In this document: one piece after another, positions 36,121 through 44,837 of the stretch
Layout of the letters: every line of letters begins with the position of its first letter
Numbering within the stretch: position 1 is the first letter of the stretch
From: Methanosarcina siciliae T4/M
Lineage (GTDB): Archaea; Halobacteriota; Methanosarcinia; Methanosarcinales; Methanosarcinaceae
Direction of reading: 5' to 3'
Assembly: GCF_000970085.1 (NCBI RefSeq)
Contig: NZ_CP009506.1
Location: forward strand, 310,001-374,000
Length of the DNA: 64,000 bases
Notes under the pieces: generated by a model
Seen by the model: only the letters and a program-made list of their open reading frames with translations
Database searches by the model: none
What the model was told of the DNA's origin: nothing
Translations under genes and position numbers: made by a program

Positions 36121-36465
36121 TTACTCCTCTCTTTTGATTTTCATTTGCTTCCCACAGCAAACAAATTCTGTAAGGTCACAGCACCCCTCGGTCAGGCAGC
36201 TTAGGCTGCATTCTTTTACAACCGTCAGCTCAAAGCCACAATTTTCACATACTAAAGAATCTCCTTTCTTCAGTTCATAGCAGGAGTAGGTCCGCAGTTT
36301 CATAGGCTCGTTACAGCAGATGAACTGTGGAAGGGGACAGCACCCCTCGCCTTCACAGGCCTTCTCACATTCGTTTACGACTGTTAGTTCAAAGCCGCAT
36401 TGCTCGCAGACCAGGACCTGTTCTTTTTTCAGATCGTAGCACCTGGCATTTATTACTTCCGTCAT
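36121..36465 (-). CDS. Tandem desulforedoxin-like cysteine-rich protein
   Basis: 114 residues in two similar halves of about 55. Each has C-Y-x-L-K, then L-V-C-x-x-C-G-F-E-L-T-V-V, then an insert E-C-x3-C-x4-C-C, then F-x-C-C-x-x-x-M. CxxCG...CC-x2-PM is the pattern of desulforedoxin and the desulfoferrodoxin N-terminus, a four-Cys iron site; the extra CX3CX3-4CC insert is unusual. Eight or nine Cys per domain suggest binding of one or more metals. It follows the cbi/CDF genes on the same strand, so a cobalt or zinc binding role is possible. Related genes: 41004 and 41203. Confidence 0.72.
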   Translation of the reverse strand: MTEVINARCYDLKKEQVLVCEQCGFELTVVNECEKACEGEGCCPLPQFICCNEPMKLRTYSCYELKKGDSLVCENCGFELTVVKECSLSCLTEGCCDLTEFVCCGKQMKIKREE

Positions 36466-36526
36466 TTCCCAACTCTCCTTTAGTTCTTTTCTCCGCTTCT
36501 TGCTTTTTCAGATTCAAATTACCCGT

Positions 36527-37425
36527 TCAATGCTCATGCAGAGGATATTCTCCGTGCTCATGTTCCTCAATTCGGTGATATCCTTCCCCGGAATGCCCCA
36601 CCGGATCCACACGGATGACAGCGTTGGAAAGGTAGCCAAGGTGATGCATCATTTCATGCCTGACATCCATGGCAATCTCGTGCCCTTCTTCAACCGATAG
36701 CCCGGCGTCAACTGCGATGTTCACCTCAGCATGCAGCCTGTGCCCGATCCAACGCACACGGATTTCTTTTATGCCTTTCACTCCTTCTACACAGCCGATT
36801 TCATACCTAATCTCCTCTACGATTCCCGGGTCCACTCCGTCGAGCATGCGGGTAAAAACAGCTTTTCCGGAGTCCCAGAGTGCAGGATTGCCAGGGTGAT
36901 GACGAGTCCGATTATCGAGTCCGCAAGAGGGCAACCTAGCCAGACACCGATGGCTCCGAAGAGCACCGCCAGACTTGTATACCCGTCCGCCCGGGCGTGG
37001 AAGATCCTGTCAGTACACTCATAGGCTGCCACCAGGGCGTTGAAGAGGATCAGGAAGACAATTACGACCCCTGCTAGGCCTTCTATGCCGTAGTCGTAGG
37101 TGAAACGCTTATTAGCTTTCCTGCGGGCGAGGATAAATGCGAAGCCCAGAGGAATCGTCGTTGCAGCGTCCCCGAAGTTGTGGATAGTATCGGCAAGAAG
37201 GGCAACACTACCTGAGATATAAACGACGAGAATTTGAAGGACAGCTGTGACCATCAGCCCTATAAAAGACCATTTAACAGCCCAGATGCCCCTCTCCGTG
37301 GAGATGATGGGGTCTACAGCCCAATGGGTATGGGTATGGGCGTATTTGCTCTGGTTATGGACATCTTTGTGCTCTTCAAGGTCCGCATCTGAAGGCGTTT
37401 GAATTCCCCCTGATGAATTTTCCAC
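36527..37425 (-). pseudogene. Cation diffusion facilitator (CDF) transporter with frameshift
   Basis: The first frame (37425 to about 36895, GTG start) has the His-rich N-terminus HTHTHW and CDF helices with the metal-site SGSVALLADTIHNFGDAATTIPLG and LGCPLADSIIGLVITLAIL. The continuation, WDSGKAVFTRMLDGVDPGIVEE through the cytoplasmic domain to HEHGEYPLHEH, is in another frame. The break falls near 36885-36900. It is either a sequencing error or a disabled exporter of Zn2+, Co2+ or Ni2+. It starts 3 nt after cbiO, suggesting one transcript with cobalt uptake. Confidence 0.8.
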
Positions 37426-37428
37426 TTT

Positions 37429-38802
37429 TCAGGATGTATCGAAATTACATACTCTCGTACTCTCTTTGCATTCCGGTATCTTCTCCTGTTCCCTGTTAAA
37501 AACACCTACATTAATCATGACTCCGCTTTTTTTACAGTAGTCCGAAATCCTTCTGACAGCGTGGTCCACCATCCCCCCACCTGTAATAATCAGGACATTC
37601 TTCCCGCAAAGTGCCATCAGGATGGATTTATCGATTACCCCGACAGTGAGGTCCAGTTTCAGATTATCACTTTCCACTATGAGTTTGGTCTTTTTACCCA
37701 TCGCGCCCACTACATCGAAGTCTCCGGAAGCAAAAAGTTCTTTGATTTCTTTGAGTTTATAGCTGTTTGTATCATAGATAAGGACTCTTCCTATCCCCGC
37801 TCTTATTCGCCTCACAGCCACGATGGCCTGCCTACCTTCATGAATATGGAGCACCCTTGTGTCCACGACCCCCTCGGAACAGATCTCTCCCAGCTGCTCT
37901 GCATATAGCCCGAGGTCAAGCTTATCCCCTTCTTTAACTCCTTCGGGTACATACAGCCAGATAAGGGACGGGGGCCTTAAAGTGTCCACGATTTCGGGAA
38001 CCGTTTTTGGCACTCTGTTTATCGAAGCCATATTTCTTTTCTGGATCTCGTAGTAAATCTCAAGTATCGTTGGCATCCTGAGCCCGGCATCTTTGAGCAT
38101 GTCGGGATCGCAGAATACCTCATCCGGGGTGCCGCCCCCAATGATTTTCCGGTTCACGAGAAGGTAGATGTAATCCGCCCAGGAATATGCAAAGTCCACA
38201 TCATGGGTTGAGATCACGATCGTCTTTTCAAACTGGTTCAGCTCGTTCAGCAGATCAAGGATCTCGTCAGCCCCCACGGGGTCCAGGTTGGAAAGGGGCT
38301 CGTCCAGGATGATAACTTCAGGCTCCATCACCACCACCCCTGCAATTGCAACCCTCTTTTTTTGCCCCCCGCTCAGGTGGTGAGGAGGTTTGTCTTTTAT
38401 CTCCAGAAGCCCGACATATTCCAGCGTCTCTTTTACTTTTGCGTCCACTTCCTCGGCTGGCATTTCAAGATTGGTGGGCCCGAAAGCCACGTCCTGGTAA
38501 ACGGTAGGAGCGAATATCTGGTCATCGGAGTTCTGGAAAACGATGCCTATGCTTTTCCGTATATCCCTGAGAGAGGGTGTGTCGTAAAGAAGCAGTTTGC
38601 CGTGAAAGATGATTTTCCCTTCCTGGGGTTCCAGAGTGCCGTTCAGGAGCAGAAAAAGTGTGGACTTCCCTGACCCGTTGGGCCCCACAAAGGCAATCTT
38701 TTTTCCCTTCTCAATCGAGACGCTGACTCCCTCAATTGCCAGAGTTCCGTCAGGATAGCTGTACTTAAGGTCTGTTGTCTCTAGAATTGCCATTGTTTTC
38801 AA
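37429..38802 (-). CDS. cbiO: Cobalt ECF transporter ATPase with C-terminal extension
   Basis: 457 residues, far longer than the usual 270-280. Residues 5-240 are a normal CbiO ATPase: Walker A GPNGSGKST, Q-loop GIVFQNSDDQIFAPTVYQDVAFG, signature LSGGQKKRVAIAGVV, Walker B VIILDEPLSNLDP, switch ISTHD. The remaining roughly 180 residues form an extra domain of alternating strands and helices (RQAIVAVRRIRAGIGRVLIYD, NVLIITGGGMVDHAVRRISDYC) that I do not recognise. It has a possible nucleotide-binding GGG loop and could be regulatory. Last of cbiMNQO and directly before a CDF gene. Confidence 0.88.
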   Translation of the reverse strand: MKTMAILETTDLKYSYPDGTLAIEGVSVSIEKGKKIAFVGPNGSGKSTLFLLLNGTLEPQEGKIIFHGKLLLYDTPSLRDIRKSIGIVFQNSDDQIFAPTVYQDVAFGPTNLEMPAEEVDAKVKETLEYVGLLEIKDKPPHHLSGGQKKRVAIAGVVVMEPEVIILDEPLSNLDPVGADEILDLLNELNQFEKTIVISTHDVDFAYSWADYIYLLVNRKIIGGGTPDEVFCDPDMLKDAGLRMPTILEIYYEIQKRNMASINRVPKTVPEIVDTLRPPSLIWLYVPEGVKEGDKLDLGLYAEQLGEICSEGVVDTRVLHIHEGRQAIVAVRRIRAGIGRVLIYDTNSYKLKEIKELFASGDFDVVGAMGKKTKLIVESDNLKLDLTVGVIDKSILMALCGKNVLIITGGGMVDHAVRRISDYCKKSGVMINVGVFNREQEKIPECKESTRVCNFDTS

Positions 38803-38822
38803 CCTCCCGGGGATTCATTCTA

Positions 38823-39653
38823 TCATGCCATCTGGATGTTTTTTGTGAGATAAAGCAGGGTTAAAACGGATATGAAGTATGCTGCAGTCAGTACGAGTTC
38901 AGGGGCTTTTACCGGTCTTCTGGCTTCAAAAAGGGTCAGCTTCCCGCTGTAGCACCTCGAATTCATAGAGACAAAGAGCTTCTCGCCCTGTTCCCAAGCC
39001 CTTATGAACAGGGTGCTCGAAAGCATTGCCAGGGAGTGAAACGAGGTTTTCATATCCTTGTACCCGAGCCTGGTGCTCTGGGCAAACTTGATGGAAATGG
39101 CAACGTCCAGGAAGACGAAGATGTAGCGGTAGATCAGCATGGAAAGTTCCACGAAGGCGTCGGGGAGTTTCCAGGCCTTAAGGACGGAGAAAAGCTCCAC
39201 CATAGGAGTCGTAAACGCCAGGAAAAATAGGCAGCACATGCCTCCGAGGGTTCTTGCAAGAACCAGAAATGCCATATTAAGCCCTTCGGTATTCACTGTA
39301 AACCGATAACCAAATACGTCGAAACCGAAAAGTTCTGGACCGCTCCCGAAAAAAAAAGCTATGATCACAACCCCGGTTAAAGAAAAGCCCACCGGGGCTC
39401 CAAGGATATGCAGATATGCCTTTTTATCGGTCTTTCCGAGATACACTGTTGCAAAACTCATGCAAAGGGCTATGAAAAGTGGCGGAATAGGAGAGGCAGA
39501 AGATACCCCCACCAGCAGTCCAAAAGCCGCTATCACCATCTTGAGGTTATTGTTTTTGTGCCTAAGAGGACTTAGCAGGGCATAATCGTCCATCATTCTG
39601 TGCATACGGAATGTTGCCTCCCCTAGATTCATCATTGCCTGGCTTATGCCCAC
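38823..39653 (-). CDS. cbiQ: Cobalt ECF transporter T component
   Basis: 276 residues with 5-6 hydrophobic segments; the coupling helices with the family's A-R-G-like motif appear as AQSTRLGYKDM and NSRCYSGKL near the C-terminus. CbiQ joins the substrate-specific CbiMN to the CbiO ATPase in the membrane. It lies between cbiN and cbiO with about 20-nt spacing or less on both sides, so the operon is compact. Confidence 0.88.
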   Translation of the reverse strand: MGISQAMMNLGEATFRMHRMMDDYALLSPLRHKNNNLKMVIAAFGLLVGVSSASPIPPLFIALCMSFATVYLGKTDKKAYLHILGAPVGFSLTGVVIIAFFFGSGPELFGFDVFGYRFTVNTEGLNMAFLVLARTLGGMCCLFFLAFTTPMVELFSVLKAWKLPDAFVELSMLIYRYIFVFLDVAISIKFAQSTRLGYKDMKTSFHSLAMLSSTLFIRAWEQGEKLFVSMNSRCYSGKLTLFEARRPVKAPELVLTAAYFISVLTLLYLTKNIQMA

Positions 39654-39956
39654 TTATTGATTCTGGCTTTCCATTCTGCCTTTTTCTTTTCCCTTGTAGT
39701 ATCCGATGAAATAGCCGATTATTATAGCCCCGACTGAAGCCTGCAACGCAAAGAGGAGGCTTTCGATTTCTCCGCTGGGGGGTTCCCAGACCGGAGTTGC
39801 CCAGGGTTCGTACTCACCTCCGGTAATTTCGGCGATCATGTCACTTCCCTGCCCGTCCGAGCCGCTGTATTCGGCATCCGTAAAGGTTGAGACGTAGATG
39901 AACTGTACCACAAAAAGTAAAATTATTGTCAGAACTGCAATATCCAGCTTGCGCAT
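39654..39956 (-). CDS. cbiN: Cobalt transport accessory protein CbiN
   Basis: 100 residues: N-terminal transmembrane helix (LDIAVLTIILLFVVQFIYV), an extracytoplasmic loop with SGSDGQGSDMI and GGEYEPWATPVWEPPSGEIESLLFALQASVGA, then a second helix and a charged end. This two-helix form with a conserved loop inserted in CbiM's metal site is diagnostic for CbiN and indicates cobalt rather than nickel. It directly abuts cbiM and cbiQ. Confidence 0.9.
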   Translation of the reverse strand: MRKLDIAVLTIILLFVVQFIYVSTFTDAEYSGSDGQGSDMIAEITGGEYEPWATPVWEPPSGEIESLLFALQASVGAIIIGYFIGYYKGKEKGRMESQNQ

Positions 39957-40682
39957 TTATGCCTCGGCCCCCTTTAATCCTTTCACCTGCGATTCATCCT
40001 CCTTCAATTCTTTCACTTGTGACTCGCTAAGCACTTCAAGCTTCACCATCACATCGCTTTTCGCCTGAATAACATACCTGAAGAGAAGAGCTATTAGTGC
40101 CCCCTCTAAAATTGCAAGCGGAACCTGGGTGATTGCAAAGACACTCAAAAAAGCGACCATAGACCCCACAACTCCCCCCGGGTCGGCAGGAAAGGCCAGG
40201 GCAAGTTGCAGGGAAGTTACCACGTAGGTTACCCAGTCGGCAAGGGTTGCGGTTACGAAAGCAGCGACATAAAAGTTAACATTTGCCTTCATCAGGGCTT
40301 TGTATACCGCATATGCCACAGCAGGACCCACTATGCCCATTGACATAACATTAGCCCCGAAGGTTGTAATCCCTCCATGCGCCAGGAAGAGAGCCTGATA
40401 TAGCAGGACTATGGAAGACATGATAGCAGTTATCGCAGGTCCGAAGAGGATGACTGCCATTCCCGTGCCTGTTGGATGTGATGTACTTCCGGTGACCGAA
40501 GGCAGCTTGAGGGAAGATAACACGAACATGACAGCTCCCGAAACTGCAAGCAGAGGCAGCACCCCGGGATTGGTTTTCACGAGTTTGTTCAATTTGGCAG
40601 TTCCGTAGGCAAGTACCGGTATTGAGAGTATCCACCAGATCTGCCACCAGGGTCCTGGAAGGAACCCTTCGAATATGTGCAT
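39957..40682 (-). CDS. cbiM: Cobalt ECF transporter substrate-specific component
   Basis: 241 residues starting MHIFEGFLPGPWW, whose N-terminal amine, His2 and following residues form the metal site in CbiM/NikM proteins. A second conserved block is SSLKLPSVTGSTSHPTGTG, with His in the metal site, followed by LFLAHGGITTFGANVMSMG. Seven helices are expected. The C-terminus carries two copies of a short charged repeat (SQVKELKEDE / SQVKGLKGAE). First gene of the cbiMNQO operon, with ribosome site GGGGAGTG. Confidence 0.93.
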   Translation of the reverse strand: MHIFEGFLPGPWWQIWWILSIPVLAYGTAKLNKLVKTNPGVLPLLAVSGAVMFVLSSLKLPSVTGSTSHPTGTGMAVILFGPAITAIMSSIVLLYQALFLAHGGITTFGANVMSMGIVGPAVAYAVYKALMKANVNFYVAAFVTATLADWVTYVVTSLQLALAFPADPGGVVGSMVAFLSVFAITQVPLAILEGALIALLFRYVIQAKSDVMVKLEVLSESQVKELKEDESQVKGLKGAEA

Positions 40683-41003
40683 ATTAACTAATCACTCCCC
40701 ATTTATTTTTGTAAAACCCCGTCATTATTGAACGATTAAATGAAATAGGCACCCGGAAAAATCCCAAAGATATTCTGATTTATCTACCCCCTTATCCAGA
40801 CTTTTCTAACCTTCTATTTCGGCATTATATTCGATATTATATAAAATTCAGTTGAATTGAAGTAAACTTAAGTTGAGCAATTGCCCGACATCAGCAAAAG
40901 TGGATTTAACGATAACCATGAAGAAAATAAGTTGCTATTATGAAACTGGCAGGGAATGGCTAAAGAAATGAGGTGGGTATTCAGGCGCCCACCTTTATTC
41001 TCT
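40683..41003. other. Gap upstream of cbiM with leftward TATA-like box
   Basis: 321 nt. On the minus strand TTTTATATAATA (about 40834-40846) is a good TATA candidate, giving a leader of roughly 130 nt. The 16-nt regulon element found before the cobN genes was not seen here. No gene. Confidence 0.45.
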
Positions 41004-41183
41004 TTATTCTGCCAGGTTCATGGGTTTGCTGCAGCATTTGAATTCGTTGGTTTCACAGCATCCTTCACCTTCACATGTTTTGTCGCACTCTCTTATAACT
41101 GTCAATTCAAAACCGCAGTCATCACAGACAAGTTTCTGTCCTTTTTTCAGTTCATAGCATTTCTTGTGTAAGTGGTGAACCAT
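41004..41183 (-). CDS. Small single-domain desulforedoxin-like Cys-rich protein
   Basis: A 59-residue gene with ATG at 41183 preceded by GGAGGGTAAGAA and stop at 41004-41006. One copy of the domain of the 36121 and 41203 genes: CYELKKGQKLVCDDCGFELT, then EC-x3-C-x4-CC, then F-x-CC-x-x-PM. Nine cysteines in 59 residues. It lies between the tandem-domain paralogue (20 nt upstream) and the cbi operon, all leftward. Likely a metal-binding protein; the metal is unknown. Confidence 0.72.
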   Translation of the reverse strand: MVHHLHKKCYELKKGQKLVCDDCGFELTVIRECDKTCEGEGCCETNEFKCCSKPMNLAE

Positions 41184-41202
41184 TTCTTACCCTCCGTTCC
41201 CC

Positions 41203-41553
41203 TTATACCTCTTTCCTGATGAGTTTCATAATCTTGCCGCAGCACATCATTTCGGTAACTTCACAGCAGCCTTCTTTCCTGCAGTGCTGGTCGCATTCTT
41301 CAACGACTTCCACCTTGAAACCGCAATCGTCACAGACCAGAAAGTCTCCTTTCTTCATCTCGTAGCAGCGGGCATGTTGTTTAAGGGCCATGGGTTTGCC
41401 GCAGCACATCAGTTCTTCCACATCGCAACAGCCTTCTTTCTTGCAGCTCTCGTCGCATTCCTTCGTTACCATGACTTCGAATCCGCAGTCGTCACAGTAA
41501 AGGGAGTCTCCCATTTTCAGTTGATAACACTTGAGGTGTGTATGGTGTACCAT
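41203..41553 (-). CDS. Tandem desulforedoxin-like cysteine-rich protein
   Basis: 116 residues, two copies of the same domain seen in the 36121 gene: each with CY-x-(L/M)-K-x-GD, C-D-D-C-G-F, an insert C-x3-C-x4-CC, and MCCGK-(P/I)-M. Histidines cluster at the start (MVHHTHLKC). A rubredoxin-like iron site per domain is predicted by the desulforedoxin-like CxxC...CC pairs. The inserted cysteines are unexplained. It is followed at 20 nt by its 59-residue paralogue and then the cobalt operon. Confidence 0.72.
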   Translation of the reverse strand: MVHHTHLKCYQLKMGDSLYCDDCGFEVMVTKECDESCKKEGCCDVEELMCCGKPMALKQHARCYEMKKGDFLVCDDCGFKVEVVEECDQHCRKEGCCEVTEMMCCGKIMKLIRKEV

Positions 41554-41770
41554 ATGTTTCTCACCCGCTCTTAAACAATTATGTTAAAGTACTCTGAGTG
41601 TAGCACTTTAAGCCGTTGTATTTTATAAAGGCAAATATATATATGCAGGGGGGATTGGGTAAGACTTTTTAGCAGCGGGGCTAACGTTTGAATTAAGAAT
41701 TTTAATCCGTGTGACCAATAAAACCCTCCAGGCTCCTGGATCCGACGGAAAAGAAAAAGGAACTTAAGAC

Positions 41771-41785
41771 TCCCCTGAGCGGGGA
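41771..41785 (-). terminator. Possible leftward terminator after the DGC gene
   Basis: TCCCC / GGGGA with a 5-nt loop. Read leftward it is followed after some bases by TTCCTTTTTCTTTTCC. The gap 41554-41862 otherwise shows nothing. Confidence 0.35.
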
Positions 41786-41862
41786 AAGAAAGATACACAA
41801 AAAATATTTTCCTGGAAAAATATTTGTATGGAAAAAATATCCCGGGATTAAACGCCGGGTTT

Positions 41863-42237
41863 TCATAACTTGTCTGCAAGTTTTTCAATGCTCTCGCTGA
41901 GCAGAGTATCGGGGACGTTCAGTTCCCTATTAAGTTTCATTCCGAGTTCCCTGGTGAGGATGATGTGCCTGTCTGCCTCAAAACCAGCTCTTCGGAGCAT
42001 TTTCATCGAGCAGTTGAAATCACAGCCGTCGATAGCAATTATTTTGTCACAGCGGGCCGCAGCAATTAGAAAATCCGAACGCTGGGAGCCAATTCCCGAC
42101 GTGCACTTGAAGGTACCCAGGCCTCTATTTTCCATTTCAATTCCCAGGCGGGTTGAAAGCTGTCCAAGGTTCGTGGCACCTGCACAGGGGAATATTAAAA
42201 CAGTACCGTCACTGGATGATGATTTTGATTCAGGCAT
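41863..42237 (-). CDS. DGC-domain (putative zinc-binding) protein
   Basis: About 124 residues with the family's cysteine positions: FPCAGATNLGQLSTRLG, TSGIGSQ, and AIDGCDFNCSMKMLRRAG containing the naming Asp-Gly-Cys. These small proteins are annotated as putative zinc-binding and often sit with metal or redox genes. The start is taken as the ATG at 42237 because AAAGGAGGT is 10 nt before it, while the in-frame TTG at 42246 is too close. It joins the metal-related genes in this part of the window. Confidence 0.78.
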   Translation of the reverse strand: MPESKSSSSDGTVLIFPCAGATNLGQLSTRLGIEMENRGLGTFKCTSGIGSQRSDFLIAAARCDKIIAIDGCDFNCSMKMLRRAGFEADRHIILTRELGMKLNRELNVPDTLLSESIEKLADKL

Positions 42238-42390
42238 AGCGTTCAAAACCTCCTTTCGTTTTTAGAAAAAGCGCAGTATGTCTCATATCCACTGCAGTAT
42301 ATAATGCTCGAGAAACGGCTACTATTTATATTCAAATTACTAATAAACCGACAAAAAATAGATAGGATGGATAAAAGTTTATGGGACTTT

Positions 42391-42597
42391 TTAGAACCAC
42401 TGGTCGAGAGTTTTCTGCCTTGCTCCTGAAGCTGCTTTAGGGTGTTCCGCAGCTTTTTTCATCCTGTCTACAGGGAAGTTGTTTTCTTCGCAGAGGAATT
42501 TGATTAGTTTTTCGGAAGCTGGCTTTCCCCATTTGTTTTCATAACCGATTTTGTCTGGATAACAGCCTACTAACTTAACTGTCTGTAAGCCTCTCAT
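42391..42597 (-). pseudogene. Fragment of flap endonuclease FEN-1 (C-terminus)
   Basis: About 50 residues resemble the end of archaeal FEN-1: W-x-K-P-x-S-E-K-L-I-K-F-L-C-E-E-x-N-F, then a helix with RMKKAAE, then the PCNA-interacting peptide QKTLDQWF. The nuclease domains are absent and the first 20 residues do not match FEN-1, so it is a truncated duplicate or a remnant left by rearrangement. Whether it is expressed is unknown. Confidence 0.65.
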
Positions 42598-43248
42598 CTA
42601 TCGGTGTATTTGGGTATCTCACATTCGTGAGTTTGTTCCTGTTCACACAAGAGAACACTATCAGTAAGTCTGCATCCTTTCGGACTAGGGCAAAGTTTGA
42701 ACCCCTACTCAGTCCATTACAAGTTACCATTCGCTTTCCTGTAATGTACGAGCCATTACAGTCTGATTCCTTGCTTTTTGGTGACGCGTATCAGTCCAGT
42801 TTCTCTTGTAAGCTTAACGACTCTTACAGTGGCTCATCTTATGATTCTCCATGGCATTCTTATCCTAGCGGATTGTCTGGTATCCTAGCAGATTGTCTGG
42901 TTTGGACCAGAGACTCTCCACATTGTCCTAAGAGCTTCATCGTTACCATCTTGAACTGAGAAACCAATAGCATTAGACCTCTAACTGTATAAAACACTGC
43001 ACCAGCCACAGCGTCGAATGTGCTTGATTTTGTAATTCAAGTGTGTAAGTCCTAATAAATACCTCGTTAGCCTTTTTCTGCCGTGTCGATTTTTTGTCGG
43101 TTTGTTAGGGTTTGCATAAGAATTGTTATCCTTTTATTGAGTATTATATAATGCAGGGAATAAAAACGTATACGGGAGTGAGTCTCCAACGCTTAACCGA
43201 TGAAACATGAAGTTCGCTTGAATAATTTTCTAGAGGGGGTATAACTTA
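42598..43248. other. Gap with no supported gene, possibly degraded mobile DNA
   Basis: A 110-codon rightward frame (42627-42959) lacks a ribosome site and recognisable motifs. The repeated TCCTAGC(G/A)GATTGTCTGG (42862 and 42882) is an 18-bp imperfect direct repeat. The composition differs from the AT-rich gaps nearby, which is compatible with decayed foreign or transposon DNA, but no transposase is identifiable. Confidence 0.35.
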
Positions 43249-43392
43249 ATGGAAGAAGAAAAGAAAGAAGAGGGGAAGGAAGAAGAAAAGAAAGAAGAAG
43301 AGGAAGAGGCTGCTCATGTAGATCCGATACATCCTGAAGATGAACGAGGGGGAAAAAAGAAGCATCTGTTGAGTTGTGAAAAGAGTAGCTGA
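43249..43392 (+). CDS. Possible 47-residue Glu/Lys-rich microprotein
   Basis: ATG at 43249 follows GAGGGGGT at 9-nt spacing. The product is a highly charged helix (EEEKKEEGKEEE...) then HVDPIHPEDERGGKKK and a short end with one Cys. The low-complexity start makes chance possible, but the ribosome site is good. Confidence 0.35.
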   Translation: MEEEKKEEGKEEEKKEEEEEAAHVDPIHPEDERGGKKKHLLSCEKSS

Positions 43393-43802
43393 TCATAACT
43401 TTATAATTCAACCGGTTGCTGGAAAGGGCTGAATAAGGTCTTTGATCTTCTGAATGCTGCAATTAGCCCGGATGTCCAGGAGACTCCTTTCCTATTCGAA
43501 GGTCCTGTTTGAAGGGCAGTGTCGCGAATTTTGAGACAACCTGATTGAATATTGAAATGTGTACAGGAAGATATTCATGCCCTTCAGGTGACCACAAAAA
43601 TTAAAAGACAAAAAAAGCCGGCTGATATTCCTTCTGGGATATATTCAAGAAAGTATGATATAATGTTTCTTGGGTCTCCATGTTTTTTTATTTGCCTGAA
43701 TAGCAATGTTTATTTCCTAAAATGTGTTATCATGATACGGAGAATCGGGACCATAAATAGAACTTACCAGGATATCGATTTTAATGAAGGTCTTGCAGGT
43801 TC

Positions 43803-44039
43803 TCAAGGATCAAACATTTTTTTGTTCAGATTAACTACTCTCATTTTCTGTTGATGATTTCTTACATATTCTACAGCATCGGTTATTTCAGATACACCAA
43901 ATTCATTCCCATAATTTTTAAACCTTAAACAAAATGCTTGAGCAATAATTAAAGAGTGTGGCAAAGAGTAATGATAATTCTCATGTATGAACCTGTTAAT
44001 ATCATCCAAAACGTATTTTGGAATTATTAAATACGACAT
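43803..44039 (-). CDS. Small hypothetical protein
   Basis: 78 residues starting at ATG 44039 with GAGGAGA at 9-nt spacing (an in-frame GTG at 44057 overlaps that site). Beginning MSYLIIPKYVLDDINRF, with helix-forming segments PHSLIIAQAFCLRF and VSEITDAVEYVRNHQQK. No known motif. It resembles a small ribbon-helix-helix or VapB-like size class, but I cannot assign it. The 43393-43802 interval holds only weak frames. Confidence 0.5.
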   Translation of the reverse strand: MSYLIIPKYVLDDINRFIHENYHYSLPHSLIIAQAFCLRFKNYGNEFGVSEITDAVEYVRNHQQKMRVVNLNKKMFDP

Positions 44040-44702
44040 ATTTGAGAATCTCCTCACAAATAGAGGTTTTTATTTATTCCTAACTCTATTTTGTTTTCAC
44101 CATCTACTAATATATTCATTTTAATTTGTTTTGTTATTTTTATCCTTTTATAAACAGGCCTTAATGATCACGAAATATATATGTGTCTAAATGTGTTTTT
44201 ATTTGTAAGCAAGTCAAATTTACTTGATTTATCTTGTAAAGTTCCATTTTGAATCCTCCTTAAATTTACAGTCTTTCAGGAGTAATTTGCCATTTTATAT
44301 CTCCTTAAACCTCCAGTTTTCAGGAAATGATTTGCCGTTAAACCTCATTAAATTATTTGGTTACTGACTTTTCGGATAGACTCAATAAGAGTTTCGTGGT
44401 TTGTAGAAAAAAGAATAATCCCGAAATAGCACAAGCTTCAGATTTTTTCAGATATTCTTTGAATTAATCCCTATTTTTCTAAAAACCTGACTTCATAATA
44501 GTTCTACAGCTAAACTTAACTTTCTCGAATCCCTAACACAAATCAACCTGAAGAAAAAAAGTCATATAATTATCTGTTTATTTTGCGGGAAAACGAGAAC
44601 CTGAGAAGTGGACAGGTTTTTGGGTGAGTAAGTTTATTTTAGTCCCTGAACATAAAGGCGCAGCATCACGAAAATCAATTCCATTTTTTAAATACATTTT
44701 AA

Positions 44703-44837
44703 TGGAATAAGAAGTGTGGGCCTGACATTTTCAAAGGAACCGTAGAAGCCTGTGCTGATAATGTCCTCACTCTCCAAAAAGATGGGAAGCTTACCCATAT
44801 AGCGATTGATAAGATTATAGCTCTCTGGCAAGCGTAA
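44703..44837 (+). pseudogene. Fragment of a small conserved methanogen protein
   Basis: The frame KCGPDIFKGTVEACADNVL...LTHIAIDKIIALWQA, ending in TAA, looks like the C-terminal part of a small beta-barrel (Sm-like) protein. An in-frame TAA at 44700-44702 and the lack of a start mean the N-terminus is lost. The surrounding 44040-44702 has no gene. Confidence 0.4.

Noticed and set aside
40683..41003. Search for the regulon element before cbiM
   Set aside because: No sequence close to the consensus was found on either strand, so cobalt uptake is not assigned to the same regulon.
40956..41171. 71-codon rightward frame over the small Cys-rich gene
   Set aside because: It is a mirror frame of the convincing leftward 59-residue gene with ribosome site.
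42627..42959. 110-codon frame beside the FEN-1 fragment, considered as a transposase piece
   Set aside because: No match to transposase motifs could be recognised in either strand, so mobile origin is only mentioned as a possibility.
43552..43854. 100-codon rightward frame between the microprotein and the small hypothetical gene
   Set aside because: No ribosome site, mixed hydrophobic and basic content without domain pattern, and it overlaps the better-supported leftward gene.
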